Below the pieces are notes generated by a model, which worked only from the letters and a program-made list of their open reading frames with translations, was not told the DNA's origin and ran no database searches. Positions 1-5,740 of a stretch of DNA of 7,419 nucleotides are shown here, in pieces. Position 1 is the first letter of the stretch. The number at the start of each line of letters is the position of its first letter. Source of the stretch: Rhodoferax sp. OV413 (lineage in GTDB: Bacteria > Pseudomonadota > Gammaproteobacteria > Burkholderiales > Burkholderiaceae_C); contig CAMATS010000101.1 in NCBI GenBank assembly GCA_945861195.1, forward strand, positions 1 through 7,419, read 5' to 3'. The translations under genes were made by a program, and so were the position numbers.

Positions 1-99
1 ATCCGGGTTGACCAGCGCTACCCTCTGCTCGACGTGGCGCAGGCCCACCGCGATCTCGAAGCCCGCAAAACCACCGGCTGCACCGTCCTGACACTGTGA
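1..99 (+). CDS. Quinone oxidoreductase-like (zinc-type alcohol dehydrogenase superfamily) protein, C-terminal end only
   Basis: Only the last 32 codons and the TGA stop lie in the window; the start is beyond the left edge. The visible peptide, with RYPLLDVAQAHRDLEARKT followed by a Gly-Cys-Thr-Val end, matches the typical C-terminus of NADPH:quinone oxidoreductase / zeta-crystallin-like medium-chain dehydrogenases. In that family a 'YPL.dA..AH..LE.r.t.G' segment closes the catalytic domain. Family members reduce quinones or other enones with NADPH in the cytoplasm. The identification rests on a short fragment, so a related MDR-superfamily enzyme is possible. The gene points the same way as the MetE-like gene, 87 bases before that gene's ATG, and could belong to the same transcript. 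No convincing terminator separates them. Confidence 0.7.
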   Translation: MRVDQRYPLLDVAQAHRDLEARKTTGCTVLTL

Positions 100-186
100 G
101 CCGCTTGGCTCCCTGCTTGTTGAGCGCATGTTTGCAGGGGTTTTCCCGCATTGCGGGCGGGCTGGCTCGGCCTGACACTCCCGGTC

Positions 187-1311
187 ATGACTGAGCGTAC
201 CAAGCCGCCCTTTCGGGCAGACCATGTGGGAAGCTTTTTGCGCCCAGCTTATTTGTTGCAGGCACGCGAGGAAAAAGCCAAGGGCGAGATCAGCGCCCAA
301 CAACTGCGCGCTGTAGAAGACCGGGCCATCACCGAGGTGGTGAAATTGCAGCGCGATTGTGGTCTGCAGTCCATCACCGATGGCGAGTTCCGCCGCACCT
401 ATTTTCATATTGATTTCCTGGAGCAGCTCGGCGGTGTTCACACCGATGTGCCCTTTACCGTTAAGCGCGCCGACGGCAGCGAAGAGCTGGCTCCGCCGGT
501 GATCAAGGTGGTTGACACAGTGCGCCACCTCAAGCCCATCCAGCGTGCAGATTTTGACTACCTGCAACAGCAAGTGGCCCTGCATGCGCCGGGCTGCACG
601 CCCAAGGTCACCATACCCAGCCCGACCATGCTGCATTTTCGAGGCGGGCGCGCGGGCATCAGCCGGGCGGCCTACCCCGAACTCGAGCCGGCGTTTTATG
701 ACGACGTGGCGCGCGCCTATGCCGCCGAGCTGCAAAGCCTGTTTGACGGCGGCTGCCGCTATGTGCAAATGGACGACACCAACATGGCCTATTTGTGCGA
801 CGAGAAAATGCGCGAGGCGGCCCGCCAACGGGGTGATGACCCCAACGAGCTGCCGCACCGTTATGCCGAGTTCATTAACAAGGTGGTGGCACTCAAGCCC
901 GCAGGCATGACCCTGGCCATGCACCTGTGCCGCGGCAATTTCAAAAGCACACACGCCGCCGCCGGCAACTACGAGCCAGTGGCCCAGGCGCTGCTCTCGG
1001 AGATGAACCTGGATGCGATCTTTATGGAGTATGACGACCAGCGCAGCGGCGACTTCCGCCCGCTGCGTTACCTCAAGCCCGGCATGCAGGTGGTGCTGGG
1101 CCTGGTGACCACCAAATTTGGGCAGCTTGAGAGCCCTGCCGAGCTCAAGCGGCGGATCTACGAGGCCGCCGAGTTTGCGCCGCTCGAGCAACTGTGCTTG
1201 AGCCCGCAGTGCGGTTTTTCAAGCACTGTTCACGGCAACAATATTGCGGTGGAAGACCAACGCCGAAAACTAGAGTTGGTGGTGCAGACTGCCGCTGAGA
1301 TCTGGTCCTGA
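187..1311 (+). CDS. Single-domain cobalamin-independent methionine synthase II (MetE C-terminal-like) family methyl/alkyltransferase
   Basis: A 374-residue protein with the UROD/MetE-like TIM-barrel fold, about half the length of classical two-domain MetE. It resembles YxjG/YxjH-type proteins. The N-terminus has FRADHVGSFLRP (about residues 9-20), followed by DGEFRR (65-70) and MDDTN (195-199). All four zinc-ligand positions of MetE can be matched: His246 and Cys248 in MHLCRGN, Glu281 in FMEYDD, and Cys342 in SPQCGF. A zinc-activated thiol is thus the expected methyl or alkyl acceptor, as in methionine synthesis from homocysteine. The same family includes epoxyalkane:coenzyme M transferase, so the true substrate is open. 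The MetE N-terminal folate-binding half is absent. I chose ATG 187 because family proteins start just before the RADHVGSF motif; an in-frame TTG at 151 would add 12 uncharacteristic residues. It lies 29 bases before dctP, so co-transcription is likely. Confidence 0.85.
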   Translation: MTERTKPPFRADHVGSFLRPAYLLQAREEKAKGEISAQQLRAVEDRAITEVVKLQRDCGLQSITDGEFRRTYFHIDFLEQLGGVHTDVPFTVKRADGSEELAPPVIKVVDTVRHLKPIQRADFDYLQQQVALHAPGCTPKVTIPSPTMLHFRGGRAGISRAAYPELEPAFYDDVARAYAAELQSLFDGGCRYVQMDDTNMAYLCDEKMREAARQRGDDPNELPHRYAEFINKVVALKPAGMTLAMHLCRGNFKSTHAAAGNYEPVAQALLSEMNLDAIFMEYDDQRSGDFRPLRYLKPGMQVVLGLVTTKFGQLESPAELKRRIYEAAEFAPLEQLCLSPQCGFSSTVHGNNIAVEDQRRKLELVVQTAAEIWS

Positions 1312-1330
1312 TCCTGTCCTTCAACCATCC

Positions 1331-1334
1331 GGAG
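1331..1334 (+). promoter_or_regulatory. Ribosome binding site of dctP
   Basis: GGAG lies six bases before the ATG at 1341 and fixes the start of the binding protein gene. It sits inside the 29-base gap after the MetE-like gene, leaving no room for a well-formed separate promoter there. Confidence 0.7.
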
Positions 1335-1340
1335 AAAACC

Positions 1341-2369
1341 ATGAAGAAAACCCTCGCTCTGCTCGCCTTGGTTGGTGCTACTGCCGCCGCCATACCAGCG
1401 TTGGCACAAGACGTGACGCTGAAGTTTCACCACATTTGGACCCCAACCGCCATGGCCTCGGTCAATGTGATCGCCCCCTGGTGCAACAAAGTAGCAGCCG
1501 AGAGCAGCAACCGCATCAAGTGCCAGGTGTTGCCGGCCATGAGCGGCGGCGGCACGCCAGCCCAGCTGATTGACCGACTCAAGGATGGCGTGGACGATGT
1601 CGTCATCACGCTGCCAGGGTACACGCCAGGGCGTTTTCCCAGCACCGATGTGTTTGAGCTGCCCTTCATGACCAACAGCGCCGAGGTCGGCGCGCGCGCC
1701 ACCTGGGACTTCTTTAACAAGCACAGTGCCAAAGAGTTCGCCGGCATCAAGTTCATTGCCACGTGGGTGCACGATGAGGGCTATATCCACAGCAACGGCA
1801 AACAAATCAAGACCTTGGCCGACTTCAAGGGTCTGAAAATGCGCGCCCCGACCCGCCAGACCAACAAGCTGCTGGCTAGTTTGGGCGCCAGCCCGGTAGG
1901 CATGCCGCTACCGGCGATTCCGGATGCCATGAGCAAAGGCACCATAGACGGCTTTTTGCTGCCCTGGGAAGTGATGCCCAGCCTCAAGCTGCATGAAATG
2001 GTGAAATATCACAGCGAGACCGACCCAAGTCGCCCGGCGCTCTACAGCGCAACCTTTGTTTTTGGCATGAATCAGGCCAAGTACGACAGCCTGCCCGCCG
2101 ATTTGAAAAAGGTGATCGACAACAACAGTGGCGCTGCCCTGAGCCAGCAAATTGGCAAGATCTGGGACGGCAGCCAAGCGGCTGGGCGCAAGGCAGCACA
2201 AGAGCGGGGCAACACGTTTCACATGATCCCTGCTGCTGAACTCGACACCTGGGTGAAGGCCTCATCGGCTTTGTACGAAGAATGGATTGCCGAGATGGAC
2301 AAGCGCGGCAGCAATGGCCGGGCGATGCTGGCCGAGGCGCGTGAGTTGCTAATCAAGTACGGCAAGTAA
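1341..2369 (+). CDS. dctP: TRAP transporter solute-binding protein, DctP family
   Basis: A 342-residue periplasmic receptor of a tripartite ATP-independent periplasmic (TRAP) transporter. Residues 1-22 form a Sec signal peptide: a KK start, a hydrophobic Leu/Ala core, and a likely cut after Ala-Leu-Ala22 before Gln-Asp. The mature protein has the DctP features VTLKFHHIWTP, LPGYTPGRFP (91-100) and ADFKGLKMRAPT (160-171). In the last, Arg168 aligns with the conserved arginine that salt-bridges the carboxylate of the ligand, so an organic acid is the expected substrate, though which one cannot be read. Cys48 and Cys61 flank one segment and could form a periplasmic disulfide. Length is normal for the family. 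It is followed after 89 bases by dctQ and dctM, which encode the membrane partners. Confidence 0.93.
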   Translation: MKKTLALLALVGATAAAIPALAQDVTLKFHHIWTPTAMASVNVIAPWCNKVAAESSNRIKCQVLPAMSGGGTPAQLIDRLKDGVDDVVITLPGYTPGRFPSTDVFELPFMTNSAEVGARATWDFFNKHSAKEFAGIKFIATWVHDEGYIHSNGKQIKTLADFKGLKMRAPTRQTNKLLASLGASPVGMPLPAIPDAMSKGTIDGFLLPWEVMPSLKLHEMVKYHSETDPSRPALYSATFVFGMNQAKYDSLPADLKKVIDNNSGAALSQQIGKIWDGSQAAGRKAAQERGNTFHMIPAAELDTWVKASSALYEEWIAEMDKRGSNGRAMLAEARELLIKYGK

Positions 2370-2458
2370 GCTGTCCACCAAGCCTTGGACGGTTTTGTAT
2401 TGCCTGGTTTTCTGCCGTTCCCGACCCGCAGCGTTCAGGCCCTGAGCCCGGCCGGTCC
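2370..2458 (+). promoter_or_regulatory. dctP-dctQ intergenic leader with a weak hairpin
   Basis: This 89-base gap holds a small inverted repeat, GTCCA (2373-2377) with TGGAC (2386-2390), just after the dctP stop. It is followed by GGTTTTGTATT. A stem of this kind could protect the dctP message end or partly stop transcription, giving more binding protein than membrane subunits. The stem is only 5 bp and the T-run is short, so the effect may be nil. No good promoter is visible before dctQ. Confidence 0.25.
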
Positions 2459-2950
2459 ATGAGCCAGTTGCTGCGCCGGCTGGCCGTGGCTTGTGCCTGG
2501 CTCGGCGCGCTGGTAGCCATGCTGTGCGCAATGATGGTGGTGTGGAGCGTTGTGGCGCGTGCCCTGTGGTCTAAACCGGTTCCGGGTGATGTCGAGATCA
2601 CCCAGATGTTGATTGCAGTGGCTATTTCGCTGGGTCTGCCCTGGTGCCAGTGGCGCCGCGCCAACATCATTGTTGACTTCTTTACCAAGCACCTCAGGCC
2701 AGCCCTGTCTCGCCGGCTTGATGCCGCGGGCTGCCTGCTGCTGGCGGTTATGGGCCTGCTGTTGGCCTGGCGCAGCGGTGCGGGCGCGTTGGCGGTGCAG
2801 GCCGCGGGAGAGACCAGCATGGTGCTGGCGCTGCCCATGTGGTGGGCCTATGCCGCGCTGGTGCCCGGCCTGTCGCTGGCTTCGCTGATTGCGCTGCAGC
2901 AGGCCTGGGACGACCTGCTGCTCGCGCCACTGGCCGGCGACGGGCGTTGA
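2459..2950 (+). CDS. dctQ: TRAP transporter small permease subunit, DctQ family
   Basis: A 163-residue integral membrane protein with four hydrophobic segments at about residues 9-33, 47-64, 88-105 and 124-146, the layout of DctQ. Between helices 1 and 2 it has VPGDVEIT (41-48). After helix 2 comes WRRANIIVDFF (65-75), the equivalent of the conserved 'W...gH.rvD.f' loop of this family. DctQ pairs with the large DctM permease in the inner membrane and helps dock the loaded binding protein. The start is ATG 2459; no strong Shine-Dalgarno is seen before it, so its exact start is less certain than its identity. Its TGA is followed by one base and then the dctM ATG, which implies translational coupling. 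Confidence 0.9.
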   Translation: MSQLLRRLAVACAWLGALVAMLCAMMVVWSVVARALWSKPVPGDVEITQMLIAVAISLGLPWCQWRRANIIVDFFTKHLRPALSRRLDAAGCLLLAVMGLLLAWRSGAGALAVQAAGETSMVLALPMWWAYAALVPGLSLASLIALQQAWDDLLLAPLAGDGR

Positions 2951-2951
2951 C

Positions 2952-4277
2952 ATGAGCACCCCGATCCTGGTCGGCCTGCTGATGTTTGGCGGCATGCTGC
3001 TGCTGATGGCGCTGCGGGTACCGATTTCTGCTGCGATGTTTGTGCCAGGCGCCCTGGGCTATGTGGTGCTCAGCAGCGAGGCCAGCTTTTTGAACCTGCT
3101 TAAAGGCAGCGCTGTGGCGCGGCTGACCGTCTATGAGCTCAGCGTGATTCCCTTGTTTTTGCTGATGGGTCAGTTTGCCACCCAAGGCGGCTTGAGCCGG
3201 CGCCTGTTCCAGGCGGCGGCGGCCTGGGTCGGCCATGTGCGCGGCGGCCTTGGCATGGCCAGTATTCTGTCGGCCGGGGCTTTTGGTGCAGTCTGTGGTT
3301 CGTCGGTGGCCACCTCGGCCACCATCACGCAGGTGGCTTATCCGGAGATGAAGCGCCACGGCTACGCCGGTCGCCTGTCTACAGCCACGCTGGCAGCCGG
3401 TGGCACCTTGGGCATCTTGATACCACCCTCGGTGCCGCTGGTCGTGTATGCCATTCTCACCGAGCAAAACATTGCCAAGTTGTTTGCTGCGGCGATGGTG
3501 CCGGGCATCCTGGCCATGCTGGGTTACCTGGTGGTGGTGGCGCTGCTGTGCCGGGCCAACCCACAGTTGGCGCCGCCCGCGCCCAAGGCCTCCCCAGCCA
3601 CACGCCGCGCCACACTGCTGGGTGTCTGGCCCCTGCTGGTGATCTTTGTCATTGTTTTTGGCGGCATTTACGGCGGTGTTTTTTCGCCTACTGAGGGTGC
3701 GGCTGTGGGCGCAGTAGCCACCTTTGCAGCCGGCGCACTGCAGGGCGAAATGGGCTGGCAGGCGATCAAGAACAGCTTTGTTGGCAGCGCCGAGACCAGC
3801 GCCATGGTTTTCATGATTTTCCTGGGCGCTGACATGATGAACGCCACGCTGGCGCTCACCGGTATGCCCAGCGCAGTGGCCGATCTGGTCAGCCACCTAC
3901 CTGTCGCGCCGCTGGCGGTGGTTGGCGCAGTGCTGCTGCTGTATGTGCTGCTGGGCTGCGTGATGGACGAACTGTCGATGTTGCTGCTGACGATTCCGGT
4001 GCTGTTCCCGGCCATCATGGGCTTGGAGTTGTGGGGCCTGGGCGCGCAAGACAAAGCCATCTGGTTTGGCATTCTGGTGCTCATGACGGTTGGCATTGGC
4101 ATGATTGCGCCGCCCGTGGGGCTCAATGTGTATGTGGTCAATAACCTCGCCCGGGATGTCGCCATGAGCGAGACCTACCGGGGCGTCATGCCCTTTCTGG
4201 TCTGGGACGCGCTGCGCGTGCTGCTGCTGCTGTTCTTTCCCATGCTCAGCCTGGGCTTGGTGCGCTTGTTGTTTTGA
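2952..4277 (+). CDS. dctM: TRAP transporter large permease subunit, DctM family
   Basis: A 441-residue, strongly hydrophobic protein with the many-helix pattern of DctM, the ion-coupled transport subunit. It uses a sodium or proton gradient rather than ATP. Family motifs appear in order: FGAVCGSSVATSATI (111-125), GGTLGILIPPSVPLVVY (150-166), GGIYGGVFSPTEGAA (237-251), MDELSMLLLTIPVLFP (338-353) and GMIAPPVGLNVYVV (383-396). The two Pro-Pro motifs, each at an inverted-repeat hairpin of the elevator domain, are both intact. I chose ATG 2952 because it follows the dctQ stop by one base and begins the expected first helix (TPILVGLLMFGG). An in-frame ATG at 2889 inside dctQ would add a non-hydrophobic, Arg/Cys-rich stretch typical of an out-of-frame shadow. 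Length is normal. Confidence 0.95.
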   Translation: MSTPILVGLLMFGGMLLLMALRVPISAAMFVPGALGYVVLSSEASFLNLLKGSAVARLTVYELSVIPLFLLMGQFATQGGLSRRLFQAAAAWVGHVRGGLGMASILSAGAFGAVCGSSVATSATITQVAYPEMKRHGYAGRLSTATLAAGGTLGILIPPSVPLVVYAILTEQNIAKLFAAAMVPGILAMLGYLVVVALLCRANPQLAPPAPKASPATRRATLLGVWPLLVIFVIVFGGIYGGVFSPTEGAAVGAVATFAAGALQGEMGWQAIKNSFVGSAETSAMVFMIFLGADMMNATLALTGMPSAVADLVSHLPVAPLAVVGAVLLLYVLLGCVMDELSMLLLTIPVLFPAIMGLELWGLGAQDKAIWFGILVLMTVGIGMIAPPVGLNVYVVNNLARDVAMSETYRGVMPFLVWDALRVLLLLFFPMLSLGLVRLLF

Positions 4278-4280
4278 CGC

Positions 4281-4302
4281 AGCCCGCCTTGACAGGCGGG
4301 TT
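4281..4302 (+). terminator. Hairpin after dctM, probable transcription terminator
   Basis: CCCGCCT (4283-4289) pairs perfectly with AGGCGGG (4294-4300) around a TGAC loop. A G-T wobble and an A-T pair extend the stem to 9 bp. It begins four bases after the dctM stop, the expected place for the end of the transporter transcript. The tail TTATGGGGTTT is poor in T, so termination may be only partial or the stem may act as a 3' stabiliser. Confidence 0.6.
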
Positions 4303-4334
4303 ATGGGGTTTGGCAGGCTTGACGGCGCTGCTGC

Positions 4335-4433
4335 TCAGTGGCTATTTAGCTTTTCCTGCAACCAAACCTTGATCAGCGACTGGTAAGGCACGTCACGCGA
4401 GTTTGCTGCCGCCTTCAAGGAGTCAAGCAAATG
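4335..4433 (-). pseudogene. CopG/BrnA-type antitoxin gene, 3' remnant
   Basis: The minus strand encodes HLLDSLKAAANSRDVPYQSL and then IKVWLQEKLNSH before a stop at 4335-4337. This matches the C-terminal ribbon-helix-helix end of CopG/BrnA-type antitoxins, where 'lk..AnkrdVPYQSLIKvwL.ekl' is highly characteristic. In intact antitoxins this part follows a beta strand (ISLRLP-like) that binds the operator, and an acidic N-terminal part that blocks the toxin; both are missing. Upstream of about 4434 the same frame reads through the antisense strand of a transposase remnant, so an 81-residue frame starting at 4580 is a chimera and not a real antitoxin. No toxin gene is nearby. The last residues are intact and without stops, suggesting fairly recent disruption. 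Confidence 0.65.
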
Positions 4434-4624
4434 CCCGATCCACTCGCTCGCATCTACGAGATTTTCCCACTGCTGTGCCCGATATGTGCTGGGCAGATGC
4501 GCATCATTGCGTTCGGTATCTTCAGCGCCAAAATCAGGCAAATACTCGAATACATCAAGGTAGATTGTGAGCCGCCACACATCGCCCCGGCAAGCGGGCC
4601 GCCTTTGTCGCCTTTGTGGGAGGG
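4434..4624 (+). mobile_element. IS91-family transposase, C-terminal remnant
   Basis: The plus strand encodes ARIYEIFPLLCPICAGQMR, then IRQILEYIKVDCEPPHIAP and ending GPPL..LWEG. This closely resembles the C-terminal end of IS91-family (HUH, rolling-circle) transposases as I know them, where 'RIYEvfPLLCP.CgGqMriIAFi' is followed by 'IrqIL.hIgvdsEPPhisPArGPPLW'. The catalytic HUH and tyrosine domains are absent, so this is a non-functional end fragment. The frame can start at an ATG (4431) that lies in the antitoxin remnant; I do not regard that as a true start. A 9-base tandem duplication at 4601-4618 inserts Ser-Pro-Leu into the usual GPPLW motif. No ori or ter ends of the element were identified. 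Confidence 0.65.
4601..4618. repeat. 9-base tandem duplication inside the IS91 remnant
   Basis: GCCTTTGTC is followed directly by GCCTTTGTG, identical in 8 of 9 bases. It stays in frame and adds Ser-Pro-Leu to the transposase remnant. Removing one copy restores Pro-Pro-Leu-Trp-Glu, the form expected in the family. Confidence 0.7.
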
Positions 4625-4696
4625 TTCTAAACCTGAAGTGATGCGCTCATGCAGCTTTGCCGCATTGTCCAAACACAAGCCTTCAAGTTGTGCGGA

Positions 4697-5104
4697 TTAA
4701 CTCACAAGCAGTTTGACAAAAATCATCACGAATAAGGCCAATTGCCCGGCCCAGAGCGTGGCGCGTATATGGACTAGCATGGAGCCGATACCCCACAAAT
4801 GGGCCAGAGATTGACCGATACGGCAATACAGTACACAGGCGGCCAAGGCATTGATGGCGGGCAACTTTGCCATGGCGGCGGCCACCAGCACCAGAACGGC
4901 GAAAAGCGGAAGGTTTTCCAGGCAATTGGCATGTGCGTCTTCTATGCGGTGCAGCAAGCCCGGATCATCGGCATGGCGCACACCGCGCGGCCAATAGTTG
5001 ATCGGCGTGCCTTTCATGTAGGCTAGCCCGCGGTAGCCAAAGACCAGGCTAATCAAGGCCAGGGTCCAAGCGGTAAATCCCAAAAGTGCTTGCAATGCCG
5101 TCAT
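4697..5104 (-). CDS. MAPEG family membrane protein
   Basis: A 135-residue protein with four hydrophobic segments, at about residues 2-20, 68-85, 88-101 and 110-133, the size and layout of bacterial MAPEG proteins (membrane-associated proteins in eicosanoid and glutathione metabolism). The family signature is clear between helices 1 and 2: RIEDAHANCLENLPLFAVLV, matching 'R...AH.N..EN.p.F'. Its Asn and Glu contribute to glutathione binding in characterised members. The likely role is a small glutathione transferase or peroxidase in the inner membrane, but many bacterial members are uncharacterised. ATG 5104 is chosen because AAGGAGG sits five bases upstream on this strand; starting at 5197 would add a non-conserved 31-residue extension. 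It is divergent from the DUF427 gene and not part of the transporter operon. Confidence 0.87.
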   Translation of the reverse strand: MTALQALLGFTAWTLALISLVFGYRGLAYMKGTPINYWPRGVRHADDPGLLHRIEDAHANCLENLPLFAVLVLVAAAMAKLPAINALAACVLYCRIGQSLAHLWGIGSMLVHIRATLWAGQLALFVMIFVKLLVS

Positions 5105-5109
5105 GGTGT

Positions 5110-5116
5110 CCTCCTT
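5110..5116 (-). promoter_or_regulatory. Strong ribosome binding site of the MAPEG gene
   Basis: On the minus strand AAGGAGG precedes ATG 5104 by five bases. It is a near-perfect Shine-Dalgarno and decides the start against the longer upstream frame. Confidence 0.85.
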
Positions 5117-5270
5117 GAAGATCGAGATTGTGAGGAGGGGGACTATAGGGGTATTGCACCCCGCCATAGACGGCAATTGCTCAAATCGCTCAAACAAGTA
5201 GAAATGATGCAGTCGATGATGTGGCGGGAATCTCGGATACCCGCAGCATGACTACACTTCACTACTACCA

Positions 5271-5275
5271 AGGAG
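5271..5275 (+). promoter_or_regulatory. Ribosome binding site of the DUF427 gene
   Basis: AGGAG lies seven bases before ATG 5283. An in-frame TTG at 5277 would be too close to it, so the ATG is the start. Confidence 0.8.
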
Positions 5276-5282
5276 TTTGCGT

Positions 5283-5561
5283 ATGAAAGCCGTCTGGAAG
5301 AACACCGTCATTGCTGAAAGCGACGATACCGTCATGGTCGAGGGGAACCACTATTTCCCTGAGGCTTCGGTCAAGCGTGAGTACATCAGCTTTAGCAACC
5401 ACAAGACCAGTTGCCCCTGGAAGGGTCAGGCCAGTTATTACGCCATCAATGTCAATGGCGACGTGAACCCAGACGCTGCCTGGTACTACGCCGAGCCCAA
5501 AGAGGCCGCCGCCAACATCAAAGGCCGCGTCGCGTTTTGGAAAGGCGTGCAGATCAGCTAA
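5283..5561 (+). CDS. DUF427 domain-containing protein
   Basis: A 92-residue soluble protein consisting of one complete DUF427 domain. Features visible are MKAVWKNTVIAESDDTVMVE at the start, NHYFP (21-25), the conserved TSCPWKGQASYY (43-54), AAWYY (66-70) and the closing IKGRVAFWKGVQI. DUF427 proteins adopt a small beta-rich fold and are widespread in bacteria; no enzymatic role is established to my knowledge, so I assign none. The conserved Cys in CPWKG and the aromatic residues suggest a ligand pocket, but this is inference. The gene has a good Shine-Dalgarno (AGGAG) and appears to be a single-gene transcript, divergent from the MAPEG gene. Length is typical and no residues of the motif are missing. 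Confidence 0.92.
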   Translation: MKAVWKNTVIAESDDTVMVEGNHYFPEASVKREYISFSNHKTSCPWKGQASYYAINVNGDVNPDAAWYYAEPKEAAANIKGRVAFWKGVQIS

Positions 5562-5575
5562 TCGGCGGCGCCATC

Positions 5576-5635
5576 GCAAGGGGCTCCATCAGATGCCATG
5601 ACGAGGCAGTAAAGTGAGGCACGGAGGCCCCTCGC
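5576..5635. repeat. Imperfect long-arm inverted repeat after the DUF427 gene
   Basis: GCAAGGGGCTCC (5576-5587) can pair with GGAGGCCCCTCGC (5623-5635), with one mismatch and one bulged base, around a 35-base loop. It starts 14 bases after the DUF427 stop, so it could end that transcript or be a regulatory structure upstream of the molybdoenzyme genes. There is no T-run after it on the plus strand, so an intrinsic terminator is doubtful. Confidence 0.4.
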
Positions 5636-5672
5636 CGGGCCTAGACTCAAACTGTCAGCAGCGAGGATAAAC

Positions 5673-5688
5673 TGGCGTCAGCTTAGCA
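5673..5688 (+). promoter_or_regulatory. Possible sigma-54-type promoter before the iorA-like gene
   Basis: TGGCGT, five bases, then TAGCA matches the sigma-54 pattern TGGCAC-N5-TTGCA at 8 of 11 defined positions and keeps the essential GG-N10-GC spacing (GG 5674-5675, GC 5686-5687). A transcript would begin about 40 bases before ATG 5741. No clear sigma-70 promoter is visible in the leader. A chance match is possible, and no upstream activator site was identified. Confidence 0.3.
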
Positions 5689-5740
5689 GCTGTTTCTGTG
5701 GGGTTTGCTGCCGCGGAGTTTTCATTTGAAAGGCAAAGCG

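Larger units (their letters stand above)
4303..4696. other. Degenerate region without an intact gene
   Basis: About 390 bases between the dctM hairpin and the MAPEG stop hold only the two gene remnants listed separately, plus a tail (about 4625-4696) in which I see nothing recognisable. Open frames do cross it, but they combine unrelated remnants or run antisense to them. It reads as a decayed insertion or recombination site. Confidence 0.6.
5105..5282. promoter_or_regulatory. Shared divergent upstream region of the MAPEG and DUF427 genes
   Basis: These 178 bases must hold the promoters of both genes. On the minus strand TATAGT (plus-strand complement around 5144-5149) is a possible -10, with no good -35. 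On the plus strand TTGCTC (5177-5182), 17 bases and then AGAAAT is a weak candidate. Two copies of GCTCAAA (5179-5185, 5188-5194) stand 9 bases apart. A small inverted repeat, GCGGG (5224-5228) with CCCGC (5240-5244), lies closer to DUF427. None of these is strong enough to assign. Confidence 0.35.

Noticed and set aside
145..157. CCCGC-ATT-GCGGG hairpin as a terminator of the quinone oxidoreductase gene.
   Set aside because: The stem is only 5 bp and the T-run lies before rather than after it on the plus strand, and the minus strand shows an A-run after it.
2748..3896. A long (382-codon) open frame on the minus strand opposite dctQ and dctM.
   Set aside because: Its composition (rich in His, Gln, Arg, Ala, with no domain pattern) is typical of a frame antisense to GC-rich membrane-protein genes, and both sense genes have clear family motifs.
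4289..4294. Perfect TTGACA hexamer that could be a -35 box.
   Set aside because: It lies across the loop of the hairpin after dctM, has no -10 at 16-18 bases (GGCAGG instead), and no intact gene follows on the plus strand.
4335..4580. An 81-residue minus-strand open frame as a genuine protein.
   Set aside because: Only its last third matches an antitoxin; the rest is antisense to a recognisable transposase end, so it is a chimera.
4674..4692. CACAA/TTGTG inverted repeat just after the MAPEG stop as a terminator.
   Set aside because: The stem is only 5 AT-rich pairs with a 9-base loop and is followed on the minus strand by TTTGG rather than a T-run.
4431..4700. An 89-residue plus-strand open frame as a functional gene.
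   Set aside because: Its start codon lies in the antitoxin remnant, it keeps only a transposase C-terminus, and its tail beyond about 4624 matches nothing I know.
5105..5197. N-terminal extension of the MAPEG protein by 31 residues.
   Set aside because: AAGGAGG right before ATG 5104 and the first membrane helix starting there make the short form far more likely.
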